Counted from the first letter of the stretch, positions 54,968 through 64,000 are shown. The stretch is 64,000 nt of DNA from Paracoccus aerius (GCF_014656455.1 NZ_BNCL01000002.1:310001-374000), one strand, 5' to 3'. The notes: generated from the letters alone by a model not told the origin. Numbers and translations: made by a program.

Positions 54968-55369
54968 ATGGATACCAAGACCCTGATCGCCGCCTATTAC
55001 GACGCCTTCAACGCAGGCCGCACAGACGACATGCTGGACCTGCTGCACGATGAGGTCGAGCATCACGTGAACGAGGGCGGCATCCGAAAGGGCAAGGCGC
55101 TGTTTGCGGACTTCAACCGGCACATGACGGAAAGCTACAAGGAAAACCTGACCGACATGGTGATCTTCGCCAACGAGGCGGGCGACCGCGCGGCGGCGGA
55201 ATTCGTGGTGAACGGCACCTATCTGAAGACCGACGAAGGCCTGCCCGAGGCGAAGGGCCAGACCTATCGCCTGCCTGCGGGCAGCTTCTTCACCATCCGC
55301 GACGGCAAGATCGCCCGCGTCACCACCTATTACAACCTGGCCGACTGGACGCGGCAGGTCAGCCAATGA
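54968..55369 (+). CDS. NTF2-like / SnoaL-type protein (ketosteroid-isomerase-related)
   Basis: This 133-residue single-domain protein has the cone-shaped NTF2 fold pattern: LIAAYYDAFNAGRTDDMLDLL, a central HHVNEGGIRKGKALFADF and a C-terminal GSFFTIRDGKIARVTTYYNL. The family contains isomerases, dehydratases and binding proteins, so no reaction can be assigned. The ATG at 54968 has AAGGAG 6 bases before it. The stop overlaps the following acetyltransferase start by 4 bases, and a nitrilase-family gene follows with another overlap, suggesting a small operon. Confidence 0.78.
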   Translation: MDTKTLIAAYYDAFNAGRTDDMLDLLHDEVEHHVNEGGIRKGKALFADFNRHMTESYKENLTDMVIFANEAGDRAAAEFVVNGTYLKTDEGLPEAKGQTYRLPAGSFFTIRDGKIARVTTYYNLADWTRQVSQ

Positions 55370-55950
55370 CGGTCACGACGCGCGTCCTGACCGCCGGGGC
55401 GCTGGCCGCCGCGCTGGAAGACGTCGCGCGTCTGCGCATCCGCGTGTTTCGCGATTTCCCTTATCTTTACGACGGCGACGCGGATTACGAACGCGATTAC
55501 CTGCGCGCCTACCAGTCGCCCGGCGCGGTGGTCGTGGCCGCGATGGATGGCGAACGGATCGTGGGGGCAGCCACCGGCGCGCCCATGACCGATCACGCCG
55601 CCGATTTTGCGGCGGCCTTCGCGGACCGGCCCGAGCCGCTGGACCAGATCTTCTACTGCGCCGAATCGGTGCTTTTGCCCGAATACCGCGGCCACGGGAT
55701 CGGCCATGCCTTCTTCGACGCGCGGGAAGCCCATGCGCGCAGCCTGGGCCTGACCTACAGCGCCTTTTGCAGCGTCATTCGTCCTGCCGACCATCCTGTC
55801 CGGCCCGCCGGCTATCGCCCGCTGGACGACTTCTGGCGCAAGCGGGGGTACGCGCCGCTGCCGGGCGTCGTCGCGCGCTTTTCCTGGAAGGATCTGGACG
55901 AGCCTGCCGAGACTGAAAAACCCCTGCAATTCTGGATGAGACAGCTTTGA
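55366..55950 (+). CDS. GNAT-family N-acetyltransferase
   Basis: This 194-residue protein has GNAT motif A around VLLPEYRGHGIGHAFFDARE (acetyl-CoA loop RGHGIG). An N-terminal block reads VARLRIRVFRDFPYLYDGD, where FPYLY is typical of a small subgroup. The substrate is unknown. It sits between the NTF2-like and nitrilase-family genes with 4-base overlaps on both sides, so the three products probably work in one pathway, perhaps modification of a small amine or amide. Confidence 0.82.
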   Translation: MTVTTRVLTAGALAAALEDVARLRIRVFRDFPYLYDGDADYERDYLRAYQSPGAVVVAAMDGERIVGAATGAPMTDHAADFAAAFADRPEPLDQIFYCAESVLLPEYRGHGIGHAFFDAREAHARSLGLTYSAFCSVIRPADHPVRPAGYRPLDDFWRKRGYAPLPGVVARFSWKDLDEPAETEKPLQFWMRQL

Positions 55951-56804
55951 AGATCGCCGCCGCCGCCTATCCGATCGACTGGTTCGACAGCTTCGCCGAC
56001 TACGAGGCCAAGCTGACCCGATGGGTCGGGGATGCGGAGGGGGCGGATCTGCTGGTCTTTCCCGAATACGGCGCGATGGAGCTTGCCTCGCTGGGTGGGC
56101 GCGGCGTGGCGGGCGACCTCGAGGCGTCCCTGCACGAGGTGGCGCGGCACTGGCCGCAGATCCAGACTGTGCATCAGCGCCTGGCGGAAAGGCATGGCTG
56201 CCACATCCTTGGCGCGTCCGGTCCTGTCTTCGACGGGCGGCGCCCGGTCAATCGCGCGATCCTCTATGGTCCCCAGGGCATCATCGGCCACCAGGACAAG
56301 CAGATCATGACCCGGTTCGAGCGCGAGGACTGGGACGTGATCGGTGCCCCCGGCCTCCGGGTCTTCGATACGGCCTTGGGCCGGATCGGCATCCTGATCT
56401 GCTATGACAGCGAATTTCCCCTTTTGGCGCGCGTGCTGGCCCAGGCGGGGGTGGAACTGCTGCTGGTGCCAAGCTGCACCGACACGGTGGCGGGCTTTTC
56501 CCGCGTCCGCATCGGGGCCATGGCCCGGGCGCTTGAAAGCCAGTGCGTCGTGGTGCAGGCGCCGACGGTGGGGCCGTGCGACTGGATGCCCGCGCTTGAC
56601 GAAAACCGCGGTCGGGCGGCGATCTATGGCCCGCCGGACGGCTTCTGGCCCGAAACCGGCATCATTGCAGAAGGCCCCATGGACCAGCCGGGCTGGGTCA
56701 TGGCGGATGTCGATCTGTCCCGCGTCGGCGAAAGCCGGCGCAACGGCGCGGTTCTGCCCTTTGCCCATTGGCCGGAAAGCGATGGCGTGGGCCTGACGCG
56801 CTGA
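55947..56804 (+). CDS. Carbon-nitrogen hydrolase (nitrilase superfamily amidase)
   Basis: This 285-residue enzyme has the full nitrilase catalytic triad: Glu40 in LVFPEYGAMEL, Lys118 in HQDKQIMTRFE and Cys152 in ILICYDSEFP. These enzymes hydrolyse amides or carbamoyl groups; the substrate here is unknown. The start is a TTG at 55947 overlapping the upstream GNAT stop, giving MKIAAAAYPIDW; no ATG gives a complete N-terminus. An 85-base gap separates it from arfB. Confidence 0.87.
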   Translation: MKIAAAAYPIDWFDSFADYEAKLTRWVGDAEGADLLVFPEYGAMELASLGGRGVAGDLEASLHEVARHWPQIQTVHQRLAERHGCHILGASGPVFDGRRPVNRAILYGPQGIIGHQDKQIMTRFEREDWDVIGAPGLRVFDTALGRIGILICYDSEFPLLARVLAQAGVELLLVPSCTDTVAGFSRVRIGAMARALESQCVVVQAPTVGPCDWMPALDENRGRAAIYGPPDGFWPETGIIAEGPMDQPGWVMADVDLSRVGESRRNGAVLPFAHWPESDGVGLTR

Positions 56805-56889
56805 CCGGGGCGGCAACCTTTCCCTGATCGGGCGGTTTATTCACCGCGGCCTCTGTTCACCGCGCCGATCCGTGCCATAGTGCCTGTCC

Positions 56890-57312
56890 ATGCTGCATAT
56901 CAATGACAAGATCACCATCGAGGAATGGGAGCTGACCGAACAGTTCACCAGATCCCAGGGGCCGGGCGGGCAGAACGTCAACAAGGTCGAAACCGCGGTC
57001 GAACTGCGGTTCGAGGCCGCGCGATCCCCGAATCTGCCCGACCCCGTGAAGCGCCGCCTAGAACGGCTGGCGGGGCGGCGGTGGACGCGTGACGGCGCGG
57101 TGGTGGTCCTGTCGCAGGAAACCCGCAGCCAGGCCCGCAACCGCGAAATCGCCCGCGAAAGGATGGCCGAATTGATCAGGTGCGCGGCCGAGCCCGTCAA
57201 GCGCCGCGTCGCCACCAAGCCCACCTGGGGCAGCCAGTTGCGCCGCCTGAAGGCCAAGTCCACGCGCGGAGAGGTCAAGGCCCTGCGCGGCAGGGTCGAG
57301 GACGGCGAATGA
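56890..57312 (+). CDS. arfB: Alternative ribosome-rescue factor ArfB (YaeJ)
   Basis: This 140-residue peptidyl-tRNA hydrolase frees ribosomes stalled at the ends of truncated mRNAs. The catalytic GGQ lies at 26-28 within SQGPGGQNVNKV. The C-terminal basic tail (KPTWGSQLRRLKAKSTRGEV) enters the empty mRNA channel and marks ArfB rather than a class I release factor. Length matches. The stop overlaps the Nudix gene start by 4 bases. Confidence 0.93.
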   Translation: MLHINDKITIEEWELTEQFTRSQGPGGQNVNKVETAVELRFEAARSPNLPDPVKRRLERLAGRRWTRDGAVVVLSQETRSQARNREIARERMAELIRCAAEPVKRRVATKPTWGSQLRRLKAKSTRGEVKALRGRVEDGE

Positions 57313-57761
57313 CGGCGTGGTGGCGGTGGCTGGGAATCCTGTTCGGACGCCGTCCCCCCGCGATGCAGGTGGGCGCCGTCTGCCGTTGCCCCCGGACCGG
57401 GGATGTCGTGCTGATCACCAGCCGGGGCACCGGCCGCTGGGTCATCCCGAAGGGCTGGCCGATGGAGGGCAAGACCCTGTCCGCCGCCGCCGCGACCGAG
57501 GCCTGGGAGGAGGCGGGCGTCGAGGGACAGGTCCAGGATGCCGAACTGGGCCGCTATCGTTATGACAAGGAACAGGACCGGGGCTATTCCGTGCCGGTCG
57601 AGGTCCGGGTCTTCCTGCTGGATGCGGAACGGCTGCGCCGCGATTTCCCCGAAGCCAAGCAGCGCAAGCGCCGCTGGTTCCCCCCGGCCGAGGCTGCGCG
57701 CCTGGTAGCCGAACCCGGCTTGCAACAGATCCTGCTTGCATTGCCCCCCGCCGGCGGCTGA
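57309..57761 (+). CDS. Nudix hydrolase with variant Nudix box
   Basis: This 150-residue protein has a Nudix box at about 49-71 (GWPMEGKTLSAAAATEAWEE, then AGV). The core EAWEEAGV is intact, but the first conserved glutamate is Lys and the usual arginine is Thr. The WVIPKGWPMEGK run resembles the diphosphoinositol-polyphosphate hydrolase-like subgroup common in alphaproteobacteria. The EExxE metal ligands remain, so activity is likely, but the substrate is unknown. It is translated together with arfB. Confidence 0.82.
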   Translation: MTAWWRWLGILFGRRPPAMQVGAVCRCPRTGDVVLITSRGTGRWVIPKGWPMEGKTLSAAAATEAWEEAGVEGQVQDAELGRYRYDKEQDRGYSVPVEVRVFLLDAERLRRDFPEAKQRKRRWFPPAEAARLVAEPGLQQILLALPPAGG

Positions 57762-57770
57762 CATCGGGGC

Positions 57771-59210
57771 ATGAAGCGGCCCGACCGACAATTCGAGGTG
57801 CTGGACAAGGACTTGCGGCGGATCACCGTCGCCGAGGCCGCGCAGTTCCATGCCGTCCGGCCCGTCCTGCGGCTGGGGTCGGTCATCCTGCTGGGCGTTG
57901 CCCTGTTGTTTCTGGCCCTTGCCCTGACAGGGCGGCAGCCGGGGCTGGTCGCCATCGGCGCGGGTTTCCTTGTGGCGGGCTGGCTGGGCCTGTCGATCGG
58001 GGCCAACGACATTGCGAACTCGCTTGGCCCGGCGGTGGGGGCGGGGGCCATCGCCATCGGGCCGGGGCTTCTGCTGGTGGGTCTGGCGGAAATCGCGGGC
58101 GCGGTCCTGGCCGGTCATGTGGTCGCGCATCGGCTTGCGGGCGGGATTATCGATCCGGGCGTCCTGGAGAATGCCGCGCAGGGGCAGGTGATGATGCTTG
58201 CCGCGCTGATCGGGGCCGCGGCCTGGATCACCGTCGCCACGGCGGCCAGCCTGCCCGTCTCGACCTCGCATTCGATCGTCGGCGCCATCGCCGGGGCAGG
58301 CTTTGCCGCCGCCGGGGCCTCGGCGCTGTCCTGGGGCGGCATCCTGTCCATCGCCCTCGCATGGGTCGTGACGCCCTTCGCGTCGGCGCTGCTGGCGGGC
58401 GCGCTTTTGACGCTGTTGCGCATTCGCGTGGCCGAGGCGCCCGACCGCCTTGCCGCCGCACGGGCCTGGCTGCCGCCGCTGGTGGGGGCGATGGTCGGGC
58501 TGTTCGTCGCCTATGTCGCGACCCTGTTGCCCGCCTTGTCCCTGCGCCTGCCCATGGCCCTGCTGCCCGGCATCGCCGCCGGGCTGGCGGTGGCGCTGCT
58601 GATGCGCCGCAGGCTGGCCAAGGTCCTGTCCGATGCCGACGAGAAGCCCGGCATGAAGCGCATCCTGCGCCAGCCGCTGCTGTTTGCGGCCGTGATGATG
58701 GGCTTTGCTCATGGCGCGGGCGATGCGGGCAACGTGGCCGGGCCGCTTCTGGTGATCCTGATGCCGTCGCAAGACGGAAGCGTGCAGGTGCCGCTGGCGA
58801 TGCTGGCGCTTGCGGGGGCCACCATCGCCCTGGGTGCCATCCTGTTCGGCCGCCGCCTTGTCGGCATGGTCAGCGAGGGGATCACCCGCCTGAACCCGGT
58901 CCGCGCCTTCTGCATCACGCTGGCCACGGCGATGATCGTGCTGGTCGCGTCGGGGCTGGGCCTGCCGGTGTCGTCGACCCATGTGGCCGTCGGCGGGGTC
59001 TTCGGCGTGGGCTTCGTGCGCGAGATGCTGGACCGGCGCAGCAATGCCAAGCGTGCCGCCCCCCTGCCGGCCGAGGAACGCCGCCGCCGGATGCTGATCC
59101 GCCGGAGCCATGTCGCGACCATCACCGTGGCTTGGATGGTGACGGTCCCGATCACGGCCCTGCTGGGCGCGCTGTGTTGCCTGGCGATGCTGCGGGTCAC
59201 GGGCGTCTGA
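57771..59210 (+). CDS. Inorganic phosphate transporter, PiT family
   Basis: This 479-residue membrane protein has two PiT repeats, with signatures SIGANDIANSLGPAVGAG in the N-terminal half and GFAHGAGDAGNVAGPLLV in the C-terminal half, plus about ten further helices. PiT carriers take up metal-phosphate with protons at low affinity, complementing the high-affinity Pst system at 29-33 kb. The N-terminal cytoplasmic segment (about 40 residues) is longer than in E. coli PitA. No Pho box was seen in the 9-base gap upstream. It is convergent with pncB. Confidence 0.88.
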   Translation: MKRPDRQFEVLDKDLRRITVAEAAQFHAVRPVLRLGSVILLGVALLFLALALTGRQPGLVAIGAGFLVAGWLGLSIGANDIANSLGPAVGAGAIAIGPGLLLVGLAEIAGAVLAGHVVAHRLAGGIIDPGVLENAAQGQVMMLAALIGAAAWITVATAASLPVSTSHSIVGAIAGAGFAAAGASALSWGGILSIALAWVVTPFASALLAGALLTLLRIRVAEAPDRLAAARAWLPPLVGAMVGLFVAYVATLLPALSLRLPMALLPGIAAGLAVALLMRRRLAKVLSDADEKPGMKRILRQPLLFAAVMMGFAHGAGDAGNVAGPLLVILMPSQDGSVQVPLAMLALAGATIALGAILFGRRLVGMVSEGITRLNPVRAFCITLATAMIVLVASGLGLPVSSTHVAVGGVFGVGFVREMLDRRSNAKRAAPLPAEERRRRMLIRRSHVATITVAWMVTVPITALLGALCCLAMLRVTGV

Positions 59211-59215
59211 ACGCC

Positions 59216-60508
59216 CTAGACCACCACATCCACTGCGGATTGCTGTCCCACATCGAAGACGCGCCGGTAACGCGCGATCTCGGCGGCAGGGCCAGTGGCC
59301 TTGGCCGGGTTGTCCGACAGCTTGACGGTCGGGCGGCCGTTGGCCGAGACTGCCTTGCAGACCAGGCTGAAGGGCGCCAGCCCGTCGCCTGCCACCAGCC
59401 CCCGGAAATCGTTCGTCAGCAGCGTGCCCCAGCCGAAGCTGACCTTGACGCGGCCGTGGAAGCGGCGGTGCAGTTCGGCGATCTTGTCCACGTCCAGCCC
59501 GTCCGAGAAGATGACCAGCTTCTTCGTCGGATCCTCGCCCCGGTCCTGCCACCAGCGGATCGCGGTCTCGGCCCCCGTTGCTGGATCGCCGCTGTCGATG
59601 CGGATGCCGGTCCAGCCGGCCAGCCAGTCCGGCGCGCCGGCAAGGAAGCCCTCGGTCCCGTAGGTGTCGGGCAGGATCATGCGCAGGTTGCCGTCGTGCT
59701 CCTCGTGCCAATCGGCCAGCACCCTGTAGGGGGCCTGGCGCAGTTCCTGGTCCGTATCGGCCAGGGCGGCATAGACCATCGGCAGCTCATGGGCATTGGT
59801 GCCGATCGCCTCGATGTCGCGGCGCATGGCGATCAGGCAGTTCGAAGTGCCGGTGAAGCGTTCGCCCAGGCCCTCGATCATGGCCTGCACGGCCCAGTCC
59901 TGCCACAGGAAGCTGTGGCGGCGGCGGGTGCCGAAATCGGCGATCCGCAGATCGGGCATCTCGCGCAGCTTCTCGATCTTTTCCCACAGCCGGGTCATGG
60001 CGCGGGCATAAAGCACCTGAAGCTCGAACCGGCCGAGGGTCGCCAGGACCGCGCGGGACCGCAACTCCATCAGGATGGCGAGGGCCGGGATCTCCCACAT
60101 CATGACCTCGGGCCAGCGGCCCTCGAAGGTCAGTTCATACTGTCCGTCGCGCTTTTCCAGGTGATAGGGCGGCAGGCGCAGGTTCTCCAGGAACTCCATG
60201 AAATCCGGGCGGAACATCTGGCGCTTGCCGTAGAAGGTGTTGCCGCGAAGCCAGGTGCCCTCGCCGCGCGACAGCCGCAGGCTTCGCACATGGTCAAGCT
60301 GCTCGCGCAGCTCGCCCTCGTCGATCAGGTCGGCCAGGCGGATCGACCGGGTGCGGTTGATCAGGCTGAAGCAGACCGTCGTGTCGGGGCGGTTGCGAAA
60401 GATCGACTGGCACATCAACAGCTTGTAGAAGTCGGTGTCGATCAGCGACCGGACGATCGGGTCGATCTTCCATTTGTGGTTGTAGACGCGGGTGGCGATA
60501 TCGACCAT
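59216..60508 (-). CDS. pncB: Nicotinate phosphoribosyltransferase PncB
   Basis: This 430-residue enzyme converts nicotinate and PRPP to nicotinate mononucleotide in NAD salvage. Blocks include [39 protein letters not shown] (with the family histidine), [27 protein letters not shown] and [11 protein letters not shown]. Length fits. It lies 6 bases downstream of pncA on the same strand, so nicotinamide is deamidated and then captured by products of one transcript. Confidence 0.95.
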   Translation of the reverse strand: MVDIATRVYNHKWKIDPIVRSLIDTDFYKLLMCQSIFRNRPDTTVCFSLINRTRSIRLADLIDEGELREQLDHVRSLRLSRGEGTWLRGNTFYGKRQMFRPDFMEFLENLRLPPYHLEKRDGQYELTFEGRWPEVMMWEIPALAILMELRSRAVLATLGRFELQVLYARAMTRLWEKIEKLREMPDLRIADFGTRRRHSFLWQDWAVQAMIEGLGERFTGTSNCLIAMRRDIEAIGTNAHELPMVYAALADTDQELRQAPYRVLADWHEEHDGNLRMILPDTYGTEGFLAGAPDWLAGWTGIRIDSGDPATGAETAIRWWQDRGEDPTKKLVIFSDGLDVDKIAELHRRFHGRVKVSFGWGTLLTNDFRGLVAGDGLAPFSLVCKAVSANGRPTVKLSDNPAKATGPAAEIARYRRVFDVGQQSAVDVVV

Positions 60509-60514
60509 CGGCCC

Positions 60515-61111
60515 TTACTCCAGGTTGACGCCGGCGGCGCGCATGTCGGCGCGGGCCCGGTCGCGGCTGCCGTCCAGGTCGATGGCGCGGGTCGCCGCCT
60601 CGATCACGGTGGCGGTGAAGCCCAGGCGGGCAGCGTCGATCGCGCTCCAGGCGACGCAGAAATCATGGGCCAGGCCCACAAAGGTCAAGTCGGACAGTCC
60701 CCGGTCGCGCAGGTAGCCGGCAAGGCCGGTGGGCGTGGCGCGGTCGTTCTCGAAGAAGGCCGAATAGCTGTCGATGCCGGGGCGGAAGCCCTTGCGGATC
60801 ACCAGGTCGGCGCGGGACAGGTCAAGCCCGGGGTGGAAATCCGCGCCCGGTGTGTCGATCACGCAATGGTCGGGCCATAGCACCTGCGGGCCATAGGGCA
60901 TCTGCGTCAGGCTGAAGGGCGCGGTCCCCGGGTGATTTGATGCAAAACTGGCATGGTCGGCGGGGTGCCAGTCCTGGGTCAGCACGACCGCGCCGAAATC
61001 GCGCATCAGCGCATTGATGGGCGTGACGATGTCATCCCCGCCCGCCACGGCAAGCGCGCCGCCGGGGCAGAAGTCGGTCTGCATGTCGATGACAATCAGG
61101 GCGGTGGTCAT
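60515..61111 (-). CDS. pncA: Nicotinamidase PncA
   Basis: This 198-residue enzyme hydrolyses nicotinamide to nicotinate. The catalytic triad is visible: Asp9 in LIVIDMQTDF, Lys107 in VIRKGFRP and Cys152 in LAHDFCVAWSA. The metal site is Asp47, His49 and His53 in QDWHPADH. It heads the pncA-pncB pair and diverges from the DASS transporter gene across a 139-base gap. Confidence 0.95.
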   Translation of the reverse strand: MTTALIVIDMQTDFCPGGALAVAGGDDIVTPINALMRDFGAVVLTQDWHPADHASFASNHPGTAPFSLTQMPYGPQVLWPDHCVIDTPGADFHPGLDLSRADLVIRKGFRPGIDSYSAFFENDRATPTGLAGYLRDRGLSDLTFVGLAHDFCVAWSAIDAARLGFTATVIEAATRAIDLDGSRDRARADMRAAGVNLE

Positions 61112-61250
61112 GCGGGGGCCTTCTTTCTGGAACGCGGCAACTAGACCGGCGTGGGCTGGTGATCGTCAAGGGCTGACCGCGACGGTGGCGGAAATGCAGC
61201 TTTTGGATTATCCAGAAAAGGGAGCAAGGATAAGGGAGAAGGGAGGAACG

Positions 61251-62846
61251 ATGGACGTTCAGAAGGACTTGGATCACAGCGCCGGCTTTGACGAGAACGA
61301 GCCCACCGGACGGTCGCCCCAGATGATCTGGGGTCTGCGCATCCTGGGGCTGGCCCTGGCCGGCCTGGTGTGGCTGCTGCTGGGAGGCCAACCCGACCTT
61401 CCGCCCGACGCGCGCATGGTGGCCGCCATCGGCACGCTGATGGCCGTCTGGTGGATGACCGAGGCGATCCCGCTGTCGGCGACGTCCCTGCTGCCCATCG
61501 TCCTGATCCCTGCCCTGACCGAACGCAGCGTCGCCGAGGCCACCCAGCCTTATGCCAGCTCGATCGTGTTCCTGTTCCTGGGCGGCTTCCTGATCGCCAT
61601 CGCGATGGAGAAGTGGCACCTGCACACCCGTATCGCGCTGCTGACGTTGCGCAAGGTGGGGGTGGCGCCCCGCCGCATCGTGCTGGGCATGATGCTGGCC
61701 ACGGGCTTTCTGTCGATGTGGGTGTCGAACACCGCAACCACGCTGATGATGCTGCCCATCGGCCTGTCGGTCCTGTCGCTGGTCGTATCGCGCGGATCGC
61801 GCCAGGACGGTGCCGAGGCCGAGGAGGCGATGCGCGCCGGCGGCACCATCACCGATGTTGTGAAGGATCCCGACATCAAGGCCTTTGGCGTCTGCCTGGT
61901 CCTGTCGATCGCCTGGGCGGCCTCGATGGGCGGCTTGGGAACGCTGCTGGGCAGCCCGCCCAATGCCATTGTCGCGGGCTATGCGGCGGACGAACTGGGC
62001 CGCAACATCGGCTTTCTGGAATGGATGATGCTGGGAACGCCCCTGGCATTGGCCTTTATCCTGATCGCCTGGTTCCTGATGACGCGGCTGCTTTACCGCT
62101 TTGACCTGCCCGAGATCCCCGGCGGGCTCGAGATGATCGACAGCCAGGTCCGGGCGCTTGGCCCGCTGAGCCAGGGCGAGAAGATGGTGCTGGGCGTCTT
62201 CATGGGCGCGGCCTTTCTCTGGGTGGTTCCGGGCCTTCTGACCTCGATTCCCGCGATCGATGCGGCGGCCCCCTGGTTGGGCAGCCTGGACGATACTGCC
62301 ATCGCGGTCGGCGCGGGCCTGGTGATGTTCCTCCTGCCGGGCAGGGGCCGCGACCGGATGGTCCTGGACTGGAAGGACGCTGAACGCGGCCTGCCCTGGG
62401 GGGTGCTGCTGCTGTTCGGCGGCGGTCTCAGCCTGGCCTCGGCCGTGGCGGCGTCGGGGCTGGACGGCTGGTTCGGCCAGCAGGTGACGGGGCTTGGTGC
62501 CCTGCCCACGCTTCTGCTGGTGGCGGCGGTGGTCACGATCATCCTGTTCCTGACCGAGATCACCTCCAACACGGCGACGGCCGCGACCTTTATCCCCATC
62601 CTGGGCGGGGTCGCCCTGGGCATCGGGGCCGATGCCATGACGCTGCTGATCCCCGCCGCCCTGGCCGCGACCTGCGCCTTCATGCTGCCGGTCGGCACGC
62701 CGCCCAATGCCATCGTCTTTGGCACCGGCACCGTGACCATCGCCCAGATGGCGCGGGGCGGGTTCGTGCTGAACATCGTGGGCATCCTGCTGATCACCGG
62801 CCTGACCTACCTGCTGGGCGGCCTGGCCCTGGGGCTTTCGTTCTGA
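61251..62846 (+). CDS. DASS/SLC13-family sodium:anion (dicarboxylate or sulfate) symporter
   Basis: This 531-residue membrane protein has about 11-12 helices and the two SNT sodium-site motifs of the family: WVSNTATTLMMLPIGLSVL in the first half and ITSNTATAATFIPIL in the second, plus SPPNAIVAGYA and GTPPNAIVFGTG. Members carry succinate, citrate or sulfate with sodium; the substrate here cannot be told from sequence. The ATG at 61251 has GGGAGG at 61241-61246. The same frame is open upstream but there lies antisense to pncA. Confidence 0.87.
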   Translation: MDVQKDLDHSAGFDENEPTGRSPQMIWGLRILGLALAGLVWLLLGGQPDLPPDARMVAAIGTLMAVWWMTEAIPLSATSLLPIVLIPALTERSVAEATQPYASSIVFLFLGGFLIAIAMEKWHLHTRIALLTLRKVGVAPRRIVLGMMLATGFLSMWVSNTATTLMMLPIGLSVLSLVVSRGSRQDGAEAEEAMRAGGTITDVVKDPDIKAFGVCLVLSIAWAASMGGLGTLLGSPPNAIVAGYAADELGRNIGFLEWMMLGTPLALAFILIAWFLMTRLLYRFDLPEIPGGLEMIDSQVRALGPLSQGEKMVLGVFMGAAFLWVVPGLLTSIPAIDAAAPWLGSLDDTAIAVGAGLVMFLLPGRGRDRMVLDWKDAERGLPWGVLLLFGGGLSLASAVAASGLDGWFGQQVTGLGALPTLLLVAAVVTIILFLTEITSNTATAATFIPILGGVALGIGADAMTLLIPAALAATCAFMLPVGTPPNAIVFGTGTVTIAQMARGGFVLNIVGILLITGLTYLLGGLALGLSF

Positions 62847-62884
62847 CCTTGCGCCTGCGGGCCTGGCCGCGTTAAGGCGCGGCC

Positions 62885-63787
62885 ATGCTGACCGTTGCCG
62901 CGCTGTATCACTTTACCCGCTTCGAGGATCCCGCCCCCCTGAAGGGCCCGCTGGCCAGGATCGCCTGCGCCAATGGCGTGCGCGGTACGCTGCTGCTGGC
63001 GCCCGAGGGGATCAATGGCACCATCGCCGGCACGCGCGACGGGATCGACGCGGTGCTGGCCCATATCCGCGCCCTGCCGGGATGCGAGGGGCTGGACTGG
63101 AAGGAAAGCCCGGCCGAGGTCATGCCCTTCGGCAAGATGAAGGTGCGCCTCAAGCGCGAGATCGTGACCATGGGCCAGCCGGATGTCGATCCCCGCGCCG
63201 CGGTGGGCCATTACGTCGAGCCGGCCGATTGGAATGCCCTGATCAGCGCGCCTGACGTGGCGGTGATCGACACGCGCAACGATTACGAGATCGGGATCGG
63301 CACCTTTGCAGGCGCCGTGGATCCCGGCACGCGCAGCTTCCGCGACTTCCCTGCATGGTGGCAGGCCAACCGCGACCGCTTCGCCGGCAAGCGCGTGGCG
63401 ATGTTCTGCACCGGCGGCATCCGCTGCGAGAAGTCGACGAATTACCTGCTGTCGCAGGGCGTCGAGGACGTCTTCCACCTGAAGGGCGGCATCCTGAAGT
63501 ATCTGGAGGAGGTGCCGCAGCAGGACAGCCTGTGGCAGGGCGATTGCTTCGTCTTCGACGGGCGGGTCAGCCTGACCCACGGGTTGCAGCCCGGCCGCCA
63601 CGGCCTGTGCCACGCCTGCCGCCGCCCCCTCGCCCCTGAGGATCGCGAGCGCCCCGAATACGAGGAAGGCGTCAGCTGCCACCGCTGCCTGTCCGAATAC
63701 GACGACGCCGACCGTGCGCGGTTCCGCGAACGCCAGCGACAGGTCGCGCGGGGTGAGTTGTTCGCCCGCCCCGCCAACGAGTCCTAG
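62885..63787 (+). CDS. trhO: tRNA uridine(34) hydroxylase TrhO (rhodanese domain)
   Basis: This 300-residue protein has the TrhO layout: an N-terminal domain with [11 protein letters not shown] and [12 protein letters not shown], a rhodanese domain with catalytic Cys175 in [16 protein letters not shown], and a C-terminal cysteine-rich segment ([14 protein letters not shown], then CHRC) that may hold zinc. The enzyme makes 5-hydroxyuridine at wobble position 34 of tRNA, using prephenate-linked chemistry or oxygen. Its TAG stop overlaps the convergent malic-enzyme stop in CTAG. Confidence 0.92.
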   Translation: MLTVAALYHFTRFEDPAPLKGPLARIACANGVRGTLLLAPEGINGTIAGTRDGIDAVLAHIRALPGCEGLDWKESPAEVMPFGKMKVRLKREIVTMGQPDVDPRAAVGHYVEPADWNALISAPDVAVIDTRNDYEIGIGTFAGAVDPGTRSFRDFPAWWQANRDRFAGKRVAMFCTGGIRCEKSTNYLLSQGVEDVFHLKGGILKYLEEVPQQDSLWQGDCFVFDGRVSLTHGLQPGRHGLCHACRRPLAPEDRERPEYEEGVSCHRCLSEYDDADRARFRERQRQVARGELFARPANES

Positions 63788-64000
63788 CGCCCCGTCCCCA
63801 ACCCACCGGCGGAAATTGCCGCCATGTTCAGGATGTCGTTCACCGTCGAGGTGGTGGAGCAGATCTGGATCGGTTGCGGCACGCCGGTCAGGATCGGGCC
63901 GATCACCGTCGCGCCCGCCATTTCCTGCATCAGCTTCACGCTGATGGACGCCGAATGGCGCGCCGGCACCACCAGGACGTTGGCGGGCCCGGTCAGGCGG
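63784..64000 (-). CDS. maeB: NADP-dependent malic enzyme, C-terminal phosphotransacetylase-like end (partial)
   Basis: The last 71 residues of a protein running off the right edge read [20 protein letters not shown], then [20 protein letters not shown] and [12 protein letters not shown]. This is the end of a phosphate acetyl/butyryltransferase domain. The wording fits the MaeB-type malic enzyme, which has such a domain fused behind the malic enzyme core, better than a stand-alone Pta, but the catalytic part is outside the window. It is convergent with trhO. Confidence 0.7.
   Translation of the reverse strand, partial: RLTGPANVLVVPARHSASISVKLMQEMAGATVIGPILTGVPQPIQICSTTSTVNDILNMAAISAGGLGTGR

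Overview
The window reads as a chromosomal segment of a Paracoccus-like alphaproteobacterium (order Rhodobacterales). The evidence is the high GC content, the regB / senC-regA-hvrA redox block, an fbc (petABC) operon whose cytochrome c1 carries the long Ala/Pro/Glu-rich acidic N-terminal extension known from Paracoccus denitrificans, a TsaE-AmgK fusion, and the hslV-GNAT-hslU arrangement. Genes are tightly packed. The largest gap without a gene is about 275 bases (39155-39428), and many neighbours overlap by 4-13 bases. I see no tRNA, rRNA, CRISPR array, insertion sequence, prophage or integrase.

Layout. 1-2.3 kb: redox regulation (RegB kinase cut by the window edge, SenC/Sco1, RegA, HvrA). 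2.3-6.7 kb: protein export and envelope genes (HD hydrolase, SecB, FxsA, a Tim44-like protein, Smr protein, a lipoprotein hydrolase, a 58-aa membrane protein). 6.7-9.6 kb: the HslVU protease with an acetyltransferase between its subunits, and thioredoxin. 9.6-18 kb: an overlapping minus-strand operon of TsaE-AmgK, a MurU-like nucleotidyltransferase, AddB and AddA. 18-21.8 kb: SH3 protein, DapB, and RbfA / secreted glycosidase-domain protein / TruB. 21.8-25.1 kb: ThiBPQ thiamine ABC transporter under a TPP riboswitch. 25.1-28.9 kb: MutS and AroC. 28.9-34.9 kb: pstSCAB-phoU-phoB preceded by a Pho box. 34.9-43.5 kb: sugar kinase, cytochrome bc1 operon, RadC, DnaK-DnaJ.

43.5-54.8 kb is a surface-glycan region: a polysaccharide ABC permease, CysQ (PAP phosphatase), KdsB, GalU, GalE, two paralogous GT2-type glycosyltransferases, a GT14-type protein with an uncharacterised C-terminal half, a two-part sulfotransferase and a phosphomannomutase. 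Sugar-nucleotide supply, transferases, PAPS-dependent sulfation and PAP clearance lie side by side, which suggests a sulfated extracellular or capsular glycan. This is the least described part of the window.

54.8-64 kb holds mostly housekeeping and salvage genes: NTF2-like protein, GNAT, nitrilase-family amidase, ArfB, Nudix hydrolase, PiT phosphate transporter, PncB and PncA, a DASS/SLC13 anion transporter, TrhO and the C-terminal end of a malic enzyme.

Four of the eight convergent gene pairs end in one shared CTAG tetranucleotide that supplies a TAG stop to both strands. Putative RegA-type half sites lie upstream of petABC. All functional calls come from motifs and family knowledge read by eye; no database search was run.
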